A stretch of 64,000 bases of DNA from Bacteroidales bacterium UBA3653 (GTDB lineage: Bacteria > Bacteroidota > Bacteroidia > Bacteroidales > Paludibacteraceae): contig DFKE01000012.1 in the NCBI GenBank assembly GCA_002373505.1, positions 62,001-126,000 of the forward strand, read 5' to 3'. Position numbers and translations under genes: made by a program. Below the pieces are notes generated by a model. The model was not told the DNA's origin. It made no database searches and saw only the letters and a program-made list of their open reading frames with translations. This document shows positions 25,755-36,646 of this stretch, one piece after another (position 1 is the stretch's first letter; every line of letters starts with the position of its first letter).

Positions 25755-26129
25755 ATGAATTTTCCTGAAAATATCAAGTATACAAGCGAGCATGAATGGA
25801 TTCGCGTAGAGGGCGATGAGGCATATGTGGGTATTACCGACTATGCTCAGTCTGAATTAGGCGAGATCGTGTTTGTTGATGTTCCTACTATGGGCGAGAC
25901 GGTTGGTCAGGGAGAGGTCTTCGGCTCTATCGAGGCTGTTAAGACCGTGAGTGACCTGAATATGCCTGTGACGGGTGAGGTGCTTGAGATTAATGAAGAG
26001 CTGGATGCAGCTCCGGAATTAGTCAACAACGATCCCTATGGTAAAGGCTGGATTATCAAAATCAGCGTTAAGGATGCATCGGAACTGAATAACTTGATGG
26101 ACGCTGCGGCTTACAAAGTTTCTATCTAA
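25755..26129 (+). CDS. gcvH: Glycine cleavage system H protein
   Basis: This is a 124-residue lipoyl carrier that shuttles the aminomethyl group between the P and T proteins. KYTSEHEWIRVEGDEAYVGI begins the fold. The lipoylated Lys lies in GSIEAVKTVSDLNMP (about residue 62). DPYGKGWIIKI closes the domain. Length is typical. No gcvP, gcvT or lpd is nearby. It is probably co-transcribed with the upstream lipoprotein gene. Confidence 0.97.
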   Translation: MNFPENIKYTSEHEWIRVEGDEAYVGITDYAQSELGEIVFVDVPTMGETVGQGEVFGSIEAVKTVSDLNMPVTGEVLEINEELDAAPELVNNDPYGKGWIIKISVKDASELNNLMDAAAYKVSI

Positions 26130-26158
26130 CGCGCACGCGTAATATATAAGGTGTAAAT

Positions 26159-26191
26159 AAGAGGAGCGACCCGATATGGGCCGCTCTTCTT
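26159..26191 (+). terminator. Hairpin after gcvH, probable terminator
   Basis: A 14-position stem (26159-26172 with 26178-26191), with one mismatch and one wobble, closes over the loop GATAT. The U-tract is poor (TGTG), so termination efficiency is uncertain. Confidence 0.55.
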
Positions 26192-26245
26192 GTGTAAACT
26201 ACATTTGGCAAAATGCGCGTTTTTTGAATTTTTATATATGAAATT

Positions 26246-26277
26246 GTTGCGAATATGAATTATTTTGTGTAATTTTG
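26246..26277 (+). promoter_or_regulatory. Promoter of the 3340-residue surface protein
   Basis: A perfect -7 box TAATTTTG (26270-26277) has an imperfect -33 (GTTG, 26246-26249) at the canonical 20-bp spacing. The leader to the ATG at 26346 is about 60 nt. Confidence 0.65.
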
Positions 26278-26345
26278 CGCACTATTTTGTATTTTTAGGA
26301 ACATTAGATCATTTTGAGTTTAATTATAAAGGATAAATGTTTGTT

Positions 26346-29300
26346 ATGAAGAAACATCTACTCAGTTTGTTCATTGCCTCTGTGGCAACAGTGATGACTC
26401 TCAATGCGCGTACCGTCCTTATCGACGAAGGCTTTGAGAACGGAATCCAGGAAAGTGTCTGGACGCAAGAGTATGTAGTAGGAGAGACTCCATGGGCGGT
26501 AGAGAGTGTGGATGATGGCTTGCAATTCCCGTCTACTGTGTTCCAAGGCTCGCATCGTGCTTATCTGCGTAATACTACTGGTGAAACCCAGGGTTTTGTG
26601 ACTCGTTTGGTGAGCAAGGTGATGGATTTGAGTCCCCGTAAGGTTTATCAACCGGAGCTGACTTTCTGGTATGCGAATCCTCGTTGGACGTCGGACCGCG
26701 ACACGCTTCGTGTGCTCTACCGAACGAGCCCGAATGCGCAATGGAAACGCTTGGCGGAATATAGTAACGGCGCAGCCATGTGGCAGAAAGTGAATATGGC
26801 TCTCCCGGAAGTGGGACCTACGTATCAGATTGCCTTTGAGGGAAAAGACAATTTGGGCCATGGTATAGTGCTTGATAGCGTGTTGTTGCGTTCGGCTCCG
26901 GAGTGTACGGTTCCTCACGATTTGTTTATCAGTAACAAGGGCGCTAACCGTGTGAATGTAGCATGGGCGGCAAGTTGGGATGCCAATCAATTTGAGATTG
27001 TAATCAGTCGTGATACGATTAATCTGGATTCGTTGGATGTTCTCTCGGAAGATGTGATTGTCTATCATACCTTTGTGGAAGGAATGCGGATGAATAGCGA
27101 TTTCGTACTGGAAGCCGATATGTCTTATCTAGTCTATGTCCGTTCCATATGCGGCAGTGAGATCAGTGCGTGGAGCAGCCGTCCCGGTACGGGAGAACCA
27201 TATGGTTTTACGGTCTATCCAACCGAGCAGGTCCCCTATTCCTGTAGTTTCACTGTTCCGAAAGAGAAGAAAAACGACCAATGGATTGATACATGGCACT
27301 ATGGTAACAATATGGGGACCCGTAACCCTTATATGAACTCCAAAGTAACGTCGTCAACCACATTGGGCTATTATTCGTATAATAAATCCACATCTCTGAT
27401 TTTCTCAGGGGGAACAAATGCTTCTACACCGATAGCTGCAGGTAATTATGTCTTTGCCACTACTCCGGCTCTCGCGGATACCACGAATAATGATTTCCAT
27501 CTTAATCAATGCCAGGTACATTTCTGGAGCACGGTGTATATTTATACAGGACGTCAGTATGGACGTAGTTTGATAGTGGGCGTGATGGACAATCCAGAGG
27601 ATATCACTACGTTCAAACCGGTTGATACGGTTAGTGTATGGGGCAACAAGACGTTCCAGGAGAATATAGTCAGTCTGGCATCGTATCGCGGTACTGGCGC
27701 ATATGTGGCGTTTGTCAGCGATTTTGATCGTCCGAACCTCTTTTATATTGACGATGTGACGATTGAGTACAGGCCTCAAGTAAACAAGGTGACTACGATT
27801 ACCGTTAACCCGCGTGATACCTATGCGGATATTAGTTGGGAGGGAAATGCTTCTTCCTACAATGTCTTGATTACTAATGACGAGGTGGATCCATCCAATC
27901 CGGCTCAGGACGCGATTGTGGACCAAGCGACTGTGACGACCAATAGTTATCGCTGCACAGAGTTGGAAGCGGACCATAGCTGGAATGCACCGTATTATGT
28001 ATATGTACAGGCAGAGGGTACGGACTGGTCCTATCGCTATCCTTTTGTCACGATTGCATCGAAGAGGGAGATTCCTTATACGTTTGATTTTGAAAGTGCC
28101 TCCGGCCGCTATAAATTAGGCAGCACTTATTATATTAAATCTCTTGGTATTTTTGGTAACAACTCGGCTTATCCCTATCAGGCATCTGAGAACTACTATC
28201 TGGGAGCCAACTGTCTGTATCTGAATAAGACTGCAGGTACTGATTCGTGGGTGACTTTCCCGATGGTGGATGATATAGATAGTGTTCAGATCAAATTCTA
28301 TCTGTCAGGACTCAATACGTACAATCAAGCTCATGCACAAGTGGGTGTGATGACCAATCCGATGGATATAAATACCTTTGTGCCTGTTGCAGATTTTACG
28401 CTCAATACCTCGGGCTATTCGATGTGCTATGCGAATTTTGAGAACTATTCCGGTTCGAAAGACGGTGTTATCGCTATCTCATGGGGAGACGTGATGAATA
28501 TGGGCATGAACACAATCAACTATATTGATAATGTGACGATAGAGAAACTCTCGGACTGCGTGCCTCCTACGAATATTCAGTTGAATCCGGAGGCCACCTC
28601 GGTGAATGTTACATGGGATGCTTCTAAGGCGGATACATGGGAGGTTATTATCACCAAGGCTGCACTCACCAGTCTTCAGAAAGAGCAGTCTTTTGCTCAG
28701 CTTGCAGCTCTCGGTACGGTTGCTTATGCCGATACGGTATATTGGAATGGCGCAAATAATCCGACCTTCAATTTCGACAACTTGAAATCGCAAATGCCGT
28801 ATTATTTCTATGTTCGTACGCTTTGCGGCGGGGAAAGGGCTTGGTGGACGGAGATTCCGTTTGTGACGCCGTGTCCTAATTATGAATTCCCGTATAAAGA
28901 AACCTTTGAGAACTATATCTCCGGTTCTACTTCAATCGGTTGCTGGCAGACGAAGGATTACCTTGGCAACGGATATCCGATGATATATAGTACCAGCAGC
29001 GGTGCCAAGTCATTGGAGCTCTATTCCACGGGTACTACTCATCGTTCGGTTGCGATTATGCCTACGATTGAGGGGGATCTCAGCGATATGATGTTGTGCT
29101 TTGAGACGCGTTCTTATAGTTCGTACAGCGCTTCTGTCCTGTATGTTGGTACGATGGGGGATATCAACGATCAGAACTCGTTTGTGCCTTTTGATACGAT
29201 TCTTAATACGTCGAACGGCACGACTACTAAGGTGCGCCTCAAACTGGAGGATTACAATCTGGCATACGATAATATCGCTTTCTCTTCGGGTTTGGGAGTA

Positions 29301-32300
29301 TTGAAGATGAGCAGTGACGTCCTGGTGGATAACATTGAACTCAAGGACCCCAACTGCATTGATCCGTATGATTTCGTTCAGACGCAGTCTCATGAGGATG
29401 CTTTTGAAATCACCTGGTCGGGTGAGTCCTATAATGACCGCTGGGAAGTAAAAGTGCTTACTATAGATGCCTCGCTCAACAATAACCGCATTGGTTCTTA
29501 TTCCGCAACGGATGCTGTTTGGAACGACACGGTTATCATCGGCAAAACACTGCAGGTAACGAACCTTCAGCCATTGACTACCTATTATGTCTATGTCCGC
29601 GGGTTATGTGGAGACAGTATCTGGGCAAAGACTTCGGCGGAAACATCATGCCAGCGTCTGGACCCCTCCAGAGCTAACAAGGAGACCTTTGATAGATACC
29701 CGTCCGGTACGTATTATAACAGCCGCTACCAGGCGGATTGCTGGACTTCGGGAAACTTGTACCGGTATGCTGAATCATATTATCTACCTTATATTTGCAA
29801 TAACTCTACATATGCTTCGTCCGGCACAAATTCATACCGTTTGAATGCCGATTATGAGGAGGATTATTGGGGGTATTCTTCCGATATTCTGGAAGGACCT
29901 GCGTACCTCGTTACGCCGGAGATCAAGTGTGATTCATTGTCCGAGGTGGCAGTTACGTTCTCTTGTTCCGGCACGTACTCTTCTTCTGTGATTATAGGAG
30001 TTATGACCAACCCGAACGATTTCTCTACTTTCGTGGCTTTGGATTCGCTTCGTGCACCCTCTTCACCGACTACTATTACACTGGATCTGAGCGAATATGG
30101 CTATGCACCACTTATTCCGGCTTCGGCACGCTATATCGCATGGCGTACTCCGTATGACAACTATGCCTATGTCTATATAGACGACGTCTCTATTACATCG
30201 CTTGCATGCCCGTTGACCAAGCCGGATGTGTCGGATGTGACGTTTAATACGGCGCGTGTTAGCAGCGGCCTGCGCGTGACGGATGTCGAATGGGTGTTGC
30301 TCGTTACGTCCTCTTATGTCTCGGTGGATAATCTGTCGGATTCGAATTATGTCATTCCGGCGTCAAGCATTATTTACCTGGATACCCTGAGCACACGTAC
30401 GCAGGTGATAGGCGGGCTGGAACCACAAACTACCTATTATGTGGCTACGGCGGCTATGTGCGATTCCGTCGTTTCGCTCTGGAATACGATGGCGTTCAGG
30501 ACACCTTGTAGAGCACAGACTCCGGAGGAGATGGGGACTATCACATTCTCTTCTGCACAAGGATATTCTACCGGCACATCGGGATATATGCCTTGCTGGA
30601 CTGTGGGAACCCGCTCGGCTTCTGCCACCAGTTCGTATATTCCTTATATAAATAATAGTGTGCCGCATAATGGACATAACTACGTCCAACTGGTGGACGA
30701 CGTGACTTCGGACCACTCTTATGTGGGCGCATATGCGATTATGCCGGAGTTGGATGTTGATAATATCAGCCGCTACCAGGTTAGTTTCTGGGGAAGAGGA
30801 AGTAGCTCGACATATTATTCCTATAACAGCCAGGTTATCGTCGGTGTAATATCTGACCCGAGCGACCTCAGTACGTTTGTGGCGCTGGACACGGTCAATA
30901 TGACGCAATCCGTATGGGAGCCCTTTGAGGTGGCTTTTGATGAGTATGATGGTGACTATCTGGGGCGTATGGGACGGAGCATAATGTTCCTCTCGGATTT
31001 CGGTATCACCAACTACGCATACATCACCGATATTTCTATCGATACGATTCCGGCTTGCCGCGCGATCGCTACTTTCTCGGTGGATAGTGTAGGCGAGAAT
31101 GCGGCTATCGTCAGCTGGAAAGGACATCAGAATTCCTATCGTCTTCTGGTGGCGGATCGCCAACTGACCGATGAACAGAAACCGGCATATCATTATCTCA
31201 TAGACTCGGTGGTAAACCATTCGAACCGTGTGCTGATTGATAATCTCAAATCGGCTACCACTTATTATATATACGCGCAAGGTATCTGTGACGGTGAGGA
31301 TAGAACGGATATTTCCTATCGCTATGCGTTTGTCCGGACTGAATGTCCGCAGACGGCTGGTGTATCCCTGCCTTTCTCGGATGATTTTGAATCATATGAC
31401 TCAGGCGACAGAGCTCCCGGTTGTTGGATATTCACGAATGTTAACAATTCGTCTTATCCTGTAGTACAGTCATTATCCAGCACTGGCACCAAGGCGGTGG
31501 AACTCTATAGCTATAATTCGAGCTATGGTGGTAGCCATGCTGTGATGGTTGTGCCCAAACTGGCGAACAATCTGATTGACCTGCAACTCTCGTTTGATGC
31601 GCGGGGGTATTCTTCCTATTATGCATCTACCCTCTATATCGGTACGATGTCAGATCCGGAAGATCCGACTACGTTTGATCTCATCCGTACAATCAATCTT
31701 CCGTCGACTGGTTTCGCACACTATACGATGAACCTCGCGGACTATGATTTGATGCATGAGTATCTCGCGTTCACATCGGGCTTGGCGTCCATGAATCTCT
31801 CCTCGTCTGTGGATATCTATGTCGATAATGTTACGCTGGAGGTCCTCTCTACATGCCATCCGCCTAAGTTGACGGCTTCCAATATCTCGTATGACGGCTT
31901 CACGGTTAATATTGCGCCGAATAATGCGGCCCATACGGCATGGGATTTGGTGATAGTTCCTGATTCGGTTTATACACGTTTCAGCGATTTCAACGTCTAT
32001 CTGGATACTACCCGTAATATAGTTTCTGTTTCTGACTTGCAGGTGCCCTTCTCTTCTTTGTCGCCGGCTACAGGCTATTGCGTCTTTGCACGCACTCTCT
32101 GCGGAGGCGAAGAAGGTAATAGCACTTGGTCCAAGGAACCCCTTCGCGTCAATACGCGATTCTATTATAAAGATGAGTTCTTCTTTGGATTTGAGAAGTC
32201 GGAACTTTGGGAGCGTAGCATTAATTCATCCAGCAATAATTATTATATCCATCCGGCTTTGGAGACTGGGCGCGACACGCTTGGGGCGGCTACCGATAGC

Positions 32301-35300
32301 TACTCATATTATCCGTATAGTATCGCCAATAACTCCTATAGTCTCTTCTCGCATACCGGTACCGGAGCACTCAATATGTATGGCTCCAACTCCTATTACG
32401 GAGGATACGTGATCTTCCCGGCTGTCGAGACAACGGAGGATCGTTCGTTTGAGTTCAAGATACGACCGGGATATATCAGTGCTTCCACTTATCGCGCTTC
32501 GGCTACTTATGATGGTATCTTGGAGATTGGTCTTGTGGATAAGAACAGAGGTTTCGCTAACTACGAGAATCTGGCTACGGTTCGTCTGGATGCACTTGGA
32601 CCGGACGACGTGGCTCTGGAGGAGAATGACTTCCTCTTCCACTCGTTCTCGTTGGATCTGTCGGCAGAGACCTTGGCGGACAAGCAGGTAGTAATGCTTC
32701 TCCCGCAGCAACCGTCTACGACTGTTTCGCTCTATCTTGATAATGTGAAGATGGGAGAACCGAAGGGCTACTCGCTTGTCTCGATCAGGAAAATTGAGGC
32801 GGAGGGCGACCGTGCTACCATCGAATGGGATAATATCGGAGGACCGTGGAACTTGGTTGTTACTACCCTCGATCAGGAAGGAAACCCGCAGGTAGTGGCT
32901 TCCTATAACGAACTCACTGCTACATCGATTGTGGTAGAGAACCTTTTGCCGCGTACATCGTATATGGCTACGCTTTCTGCTGTACTGACGGATGGAAAGG
33001 GATATGAACTTTCTACACATCTGGCATTTGAAACATCGTGTCTGGCGAAGGAACCGGATCAAAATGGTGCCTTTGTATGGAATTTTGATAGCGACTGGGA
33101 GGCGAATGATATCCTCCAGGGAGCTGCTTCCGATACGGCATATCTCAAACCTGCATGCTTTACGGTTGGTATCAATTATGCCACGCCGAATAACGGCTCG
33201 CAATGGCTCGTGCAACGAAAGGGATTTGAGTATTACAACACGTTGGGCAATTATGACTCCAACCGCCATGTGGAGGTCGGACGAAACGACAGCCATGCGC
33301 TCCGTTCCTATTCCAACTCCAATACGAACATGTCATTCATCGTCCTGCCGGAACTCCATTGCGGATATGATACGATGATGATTGAGTTCTACGGACGTTG
33401 TTTTGCCAACTATGACGACACGCATGCCAATGCGGCAAACAGGGGTATGATGGTAGGTGCCTCCTATCTCGGTGCGGCGTATAGTCATTCGATAGTGGTT
33501 GGTACGCTCGATAATCCGTATGACTTCTCGTCCCTCAAGGTTATTGATACCCTCACCTATCGTCAGACGAATCTTGGCGCTACAACCAAGGTGACGAATG
33601 ATCCGTCGGGACTCCGTTATTGGGAACTGATGCAACTGCCGCTGACGGAAGCGGAAGGTAAATATATTGTCCTCTTCCAACCGGGACAGGGACTCTTCTT
33701 TATCGATGATCTGGCGGTGAAACCGATTGGTAACACAATCTTTATGCCGGGATCGGCGCTGACTGCATCCGTGGATGGTACATCGGCTACGCTCTCGTGG
33801 AAACCGCGTCATCCGGACTTCGAATCGGTGGTTGTGCTCCTCAATGCGGAAGGTGTTGAGATTATGCGCGATACAGTGGTCGCTTCCACCCATGTCTTGA
33901 CTGGACTTACACCGGCTACCAACTATAGCTGGTTCGTTTACCAGACCAATGAGGGCGTGAACTCGGTGGCAACGCCGGCAATCTCTTTCATCACAGAGTG
34001 TGCATCGGTGGCGATTAACTATACCTCCGGATTCGAACTCAAGGATGGTTGGCAGATTGTGAAGGGACAGACTTCGGATGCCTATAAACAGACGCTTTGC
34101 TGGACCTATGGCGATGCGCAGCGTGCTTCATGGACTGCTTCCAATGACCCCTATAACCAACCGAATACGGATTACTATCAATATAGCCGTACCGACTCCT
34201 TCGCGCTCTTCATGAAAGCTTCGTACAGCACTTATGCAACGCCGTATCAGCCCTATGTGGCTATGCCTCAGATGGATATCAATGCATACGACACGCTGCA
34301 GGTTACCTTCTGGATGCGGCCGGCATATATCCGGCGAGCTACCGGAAATGTGGCTGCGGCTTACACCGGAGCTTCGTACTCCAAGTCTATTATTGTCGGT
34401 ACGATGACTGACCCGGCGGATGCTTCTACGTTCGTGGCTATTGATACTGTCACGTACGATGGCACGCTCACGACATCCGATGTGGCTACCGAGGCGAACA
34501 ATTATCTCTTCCAGAAGAAGAAAGTGGACCTCATCGGTGCTACTGGTCCGTATGTGGCATTCATGACGTCCTTCCATGAGAAAGGATCATCTGTCCTCAA
34601 AACGGGTGATAATATCTGGTTGGATGATGTGGAGATTATACGTGCCCAGGATTGCAAGGATCCGAAGGATCTGCGTCTGGAGGCTATCGCTTCTACGGCG
34701 GCTACGCTCTCTTGGGATGACCGGGGATTGGCGTCCGACTATCGTATCCAGGTTTCTACCGATCCGTATTTCGCCGACGATGACCTGATGGTCCTCGACA
34801 GAGAGATCCATTCGAATCCGTTTACGGTTACGGGACTGGAACCGATGACAACCTATGCTTGGCGTGTTCAATCGCTCTGCGGTGGCGACAAGGGAGAGAG
34901 TGAATTCTCTTCTATTGCCTCGTTCACTACGGGAAGAAGTCCGTTCTTCGTGGAGCACTTTGAAACCTCTTCGCTGGATAAGGACTGGTTGATTTCTACG
35001 AACAAGGCTGAACAAGTGTTGGATAGTGCCGTTGCGCTTGCCGCAGGTAATAACCCACGTGGATTCAGACGCCTCACCACTAGTTACGGTCTCAAGACGC
35101 CGCATTATGTGGCTCCGGGATATTCCGGTGACTATAACTGGGTAGTCACTCCGAGCTTCTATCTACCGCTGGAGGATAGTGTTCATCTCTCGTTGGATAT
35201 AGCACTCACGGCGCTCAATACTGCCCGCTCGATCACCAATTTTGCGGTGAACGAAAATGACATGGCGGATGACTACTACTTCATGATCGTCGTCTCGGAT

Positions 35301-36368
35301 GACGGCGGTGCTACTTGGAAGAGTGCTAATATCCTTGATAAATGGCAGAATACCAATCCGGAAGGAAAACAACTCCGTGACATACCTGCAGACGGTATGA
35401 GCCTGCGCTATAGTCTGGCGCAATATGCCGGAAAGAACGTGCGGATTGGTTTCTATCGGGAAGCTGTCACTTCCGTTAATACCGGTATTGCTATCCACAT
35501 CGATAATGTCCGTCTCGCTTATTACAACAAGACGGCGGAGCGTACCTCGGCTTGCCAGTATGAAGATGTGCAGGTGGGAGATATCTATCTCTCCGGTGAA
35601 GATACGAAACCGGGTGTACACTCATACCCGACACCGGTATATGTTACCGACGAAGAGGCTATGGCGGGAACAAAGGATATGGTCTATGCGATTGAGATTG
35701 AAGTCCACCCGTCGCCAGAAACGGTTTTGGTGGAGACTGTCTGCGAAGGGGATACCTATTCCGGATATGATTTCCAACCGAAGGATAGAAGCGGTATCTA
35801 TCGGCGCAAACTGACCTCTGCTCATAACTGCGATAGTATCGTTACACTTCATCTTACCGTCGTGCCTAAACTGTCCGGAGAGGTTACGGAGGCGCAGATT
35901 TGTCCGGGTGAACCTTATTGGTGGCATGGACAGGAATATGATCGTGCCGGATTGTTCCGCGATACACTCATCTCTTCGTTGGGATGTGACAGTATTGAGT
36001 CGCTGGTTATCACCTATTCCAACTCGTCGATGGATACTATTCGTGCTGCATCCACTATCGATGAGAGTGAACTGCCATTCTCGTATATCGATTTCAGCCA
36101 TATGTACACCCCTGGACAGGCTCCGATTTATTACGCTATCGGAACGCCTCCGGGAGTATATGTGGACACCGTATCTGTCTACGGAGAGGCATGTAATACG
36201 GTATTGATACATACGCTCACTATCTTGAAGAGCGAAGGTATTGATCTCATCGGAGAACCTGATGCGCGCGGAGCACAGAAGATTATCTTCCGTGACCGGA
36301 TGTATATCATCCTCAACGATGAGTGGTACAACGCAGCCGGACAGAAAGTGCCCGATCCCCGCAAATAA
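26346..36368 (+). CDS. Giant secreted fibronectin-III/jelly-roll surface protein (3340 aa)
   Basis: I start at 26346 (MKKHLLSLFIASVATVMTLNA, a clean signal peptide); an ATG three codons earlier is possible. The protein is a string of about ten units. Each unit pairs a MAM-like or choice-of-anchor jelly roll (opening FDFES or FENG, closing YIDNVTIE or YIDDVSI before a Cys) with a fibronectin-III-like domain ending YYVYVRGLCG or similar. Nine jelly rolls carry a variant of VGVMTNPxDxxTFVxxDT. Near the C-terminus two repeats (CEGDTYSGYDF..CDSIVTLHLTV and CPGEPYWWHG..CDSIESLVITY) precede the tail RDRMYIILND..YNAAGQKV, related to those of other secreted proteins here. No enzymatic motif is visible. 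An adhesin or matrix role, exported through T9SS, is likely by architecture. It is monocistronic, with its own promoter and terminator. Confidence 0.85.
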   Translation: MKKHLLSLFIASVATVMTLNARTVLIDEGFENGIQESVWTQEYVVGETPWAVESVDDGLQFPSTVFQGSHRAYLRNTTGETQGFVTRLVSKVMDLSPRKVYQPELTFWYANPRWTSDRDTLRVLYRTSPNAQWKRLAEYSNGAAMWQKVNMALPEVGPTYQIAFEGKDNLGHGIVLDSVLLRSAPECTVPHDLFISNKGANRVNVAWAASWDANQFEIVISRDTINLDSLDVLSEDVIVYHTFVEGMRMNSDFVLEADMSYLVYVRSICGSEISAWSSRPGTGEPYGFTVYPTEQVPYSCSFTVPKEKKNDQWIDTWHYGNNMGTRNPYMNSKVTSSTTLGYYSYNKSTSLIFSGGTNASTPIAAGNYVFATTPALADTTNNDFHLNQCQVHFWSTVYIYTGRQYGRSLIVGVMDNPEDITTFKPVDTVSVWGNKTFQENIVSLASYRGTGAYVAFVSDFDRPNLFYIDDVTIEYRPQVNKVTTITVNPRDTYADISWEGNASSYNVLITNDEVDPSNPAQDAIVDQATVTTNSYRCTELEADHSWNAPYYVYVQAEGTDWSYRYPFVTIASKREIPYTFDFESASGRYKLGSTYYIKSLGIFGNNSAYPYQASENYYLGANCLYLNKTAGTDSWVTFPMVDDIDSVQIKFYLSGLNTYNQAHAQVGVMTNPMDINTFVPVADFTLNTSGYSMCYANFENYSGSKDGVIAISWGDVMNMGMNTINYIDNVTIEKLSDCVPPTNIQLNPEATSVNVTWDASKADTWEVIITKAALTSLQKEQSFAQLAALGTVAYADTVYWNGANNPTFNFDNLKSQMPYYFYVRTLCGGERAWWTEIPFVTPCPNYEFPYKETFENYISGSTSIGCWQTKDYLGNGYPMIYSTSSGAKSLELYSTGTTHRSVAIMPTIEGDLSDMMLCFETRSYSSYSASVLYVGTMGDINDQNSFVPFDTILNTSNGTTTKVRLKLEDYNLAYDNIAFSSGLGVLKMSSDVLVDNIELKDPNCIDPYDFVQTQSHEDAFEITWSGESYNDRWEVKVLTIDASLNNNRIGSYSATDAVWNDTVIIGKTLQVTNLQPLTTYYVYVRGLCGDSIWAKTSAETSCQRLDPSRANKETFDRYPSGTYYNSRYQADCWTSGNLYRYAESYYLPYICNNSTYASSGTNSYRLNADYEEDYWGYSSDILEGPAYLVTPEIKCDSLSEVAVTFSCSGTYSSSVIIGVMTNPNDFSTFVALDSLRAPSSPTTITLDLSEYGYAPLIPASARYIAWRTPYDNYAYVYIDDVSITSLACPLTKPDVSDVTFNTARVSSGLRVTDVEWVLLVTSSYVSVDNLSDSNYVIPASSIIYLDTLSTRTQVIGGLEPQTTYYVATAAMCDSVVSLWNTMAFRTPCRAQTPEEMGTITFSSAQGYSTGTSGYMPCWTVGTRSASATSSYIPYINNSVPHNGHNYVQLVDDVTSDHSYVGAYAIMPELDVDNISRYQVSFWGRGSSSTYYSYNSQVIVGVISDPSDLSTFVALDTVNMTQSVWEPFEVAFDEYDGDYLGRMGRSIMFLSDFGITNYAYITDISIDTIPACRAIATFSVDSVGENAAIVSWKGHQNSYRLLVADRQLTDEQKPAYHYLIDSVVNHSNRVLIDNLKSATTYYIYAQGICDGEDRTDISYRYAFVRTECPQTAGVSLPFSDDFESYDSGDRAPGCWIFTNVNNSSYPVVQSLSSTGTKAVELYSYNSSYGGSHAVMVVPKLANNLIDLQLSFDARGYSSYYASTLYIGTMSDPEDPTTFDLIRTINLPSTGFAHYTMNLADYDLMHEYLAFTSGLASMNLSSSVDIYVDNVTLEVLSTCHPPKLTASNISYDGFTVNIAPNNAAHTAWDLVIVPDSVYTRFSDFNVYLDTTRNIVSVSDLQVPFSSLSPATGYCVFARTLCGGEEGNSTWSKEPLRVNTRFYYKDEFFFGFEKSELWERSINSSSNNYYIHPALETGRDTLGAATDSYSYYPYSIANNSYSLFSHTGTGALNMYGSNSYYGGYVIFPAVETTEDRSFEFKIRPGYISASTYRASATYDGILEIGLVDKNRGFANYENLATVRLDALGPDDVALEENDFLFHSFSLDLSAETLADKQVVMLLPQQPSTTVSLYLDNVKMGEPKGYSLVSIRKIEAEGDRATIEWDNIGGPWNLVVTTLDQEGNPQVVASYNELTATSIVVENLLPRTSYMATLSAVLTDGKGYELSTHLAFETSCLAKEPDQNGAFVWNFDSDWEANDILQGAASDTAYLKPACFTVGINYATPNNGSQWLVQRKGFEYYNTLGNYDSNRHVEVGRNDSHALRSYSNSNTNMSFIVLPELHCGYDTMMIEFYGRCFANYDDTHANAANRGMMVGASYLGAAYSHSIVVGTLDNPYDFSSLKVIDTLTYRQTNLGATTKVTNDPSGLRYWELMQLPLTEAEGKYIVLFQPGQGLFFIDDLAVKPIGNTIFMPGSALTASVDGTSATLSWKPRHPDFESVVVLLNAEGVEIMRDTVVASTHVLTGLTPATNYSWFVYQTNEGVNSVATPAISFITECASVAINYTSGFELKDGWQIVKGQTSDAYKQTLCWTYGDAQRASWTASNDPYNQPNTDYYQYSRTDSFALFMKASYSTYATPYQPYVAMPQMDINAYDTLQVTFWMRPAYIRRATGNVAAAYTGASYSKSIIVGTMTDPADASTFVAIDTVTYDGTLTTSDVATEANNYLFQKKKVDLIGATGPYVAFMTSFHEKGSSVLKTGDNIWLDDVEIIRAQDCKDPKDLRLEAIASTAATLSWDDRGLASDYRIQVSTDPYFADDDLMVLDREIHSNPFTVTGLEPMTTYAWRVQSLCGGDKGESEFSSIASFTTGRSPFFVEHFETSSLDKDWLISTNKAEQVLDSAVALAAGNNPRGFRRLTTSYGLKTPHYVAPGYSGDYNWVVTPSFYLPLEDSVHLSLDIALTALNTARSITNFAVNENDMADDYYFMIVVSDDGGATWKSANILDKWQNTNPEGKQLRDIPADGMSLRYSLAQYAGKNVRIGFYREAVTSVNTGIAIHIDNVRLAYYNKTAERTSACQYEDVQVGDIYLSGEDTKPGVHSYPTPVYVTDEEAMAGTKDMVYAIEIEVHPSPETVLVETVCEGDTYSGYDFQPKDRSGIYRRKLTSAHNCDSIVTLHLTVVPKLSGEVTEAQICPGEPYWWHGQEYDRAGLFRDTLISSLGCDSIESLVITYSNSSMDTIRAASTIDESELPFSYIDFSHMYTPGQAPIYYAIGTPPGVYVDTVSVYGEACNTVLIHTLTILKSEGIDLIGEPDARGAQKIIFRDRMYIILNDEWYNAAGQKVPDPRK

Positions 36369-36382
36369 CAGACTTACCTCTC

Positions 36383-36448
36383 GTAACTGGTCTGCTTATC
36401 CCGCGCAACTGGTCAAGTTATCCTGCGCAACTGGTCAACTTATCCCGC
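36383..36448. repeat. Three tandem 22-bp repeats
   Basis: Units start at 36383, 36405 and 36427 and follow GyAACTGGTCwrsTTATCCy (the last two bases, GC, complete each 22-mer). They lie between the stop codon of the giant gene and its terminator, thus in the 3' UTR. They encode nothing and are not spaced like CRISPR. Confidence 0.85.
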
Positions 36449-36496
36449 GTAATCGGCATTTGCGCAACCAAACACCTATAGTAATTCTTGCAAAGG

Positions 36497-36526
36497 CGCT
36501 CCTCTTCGGGGGAGCGTTTTTGTTTT
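36497..36526 (+). terminator. Intrinsic terminator of the giant surface-protein gene
   Basis: Stem CGCTCCTC / GGGGAGCG (36497-36504, 36509-36516; one T-G wobble) with a TTCG tetraloop is followed by TTTTTGTTTT. Confidence 0.88.
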
Positions 36527-36646
36527 CTTCTTTAACAGGTGTTGCGTTAATCGTGTCGCATATGTCTATATCTTATTGATATATAGTTATTTATGAAGAT
36601 ATTTATATTTTTCGATTTGATCAAACAATGTTTTTTATGTTTATGT

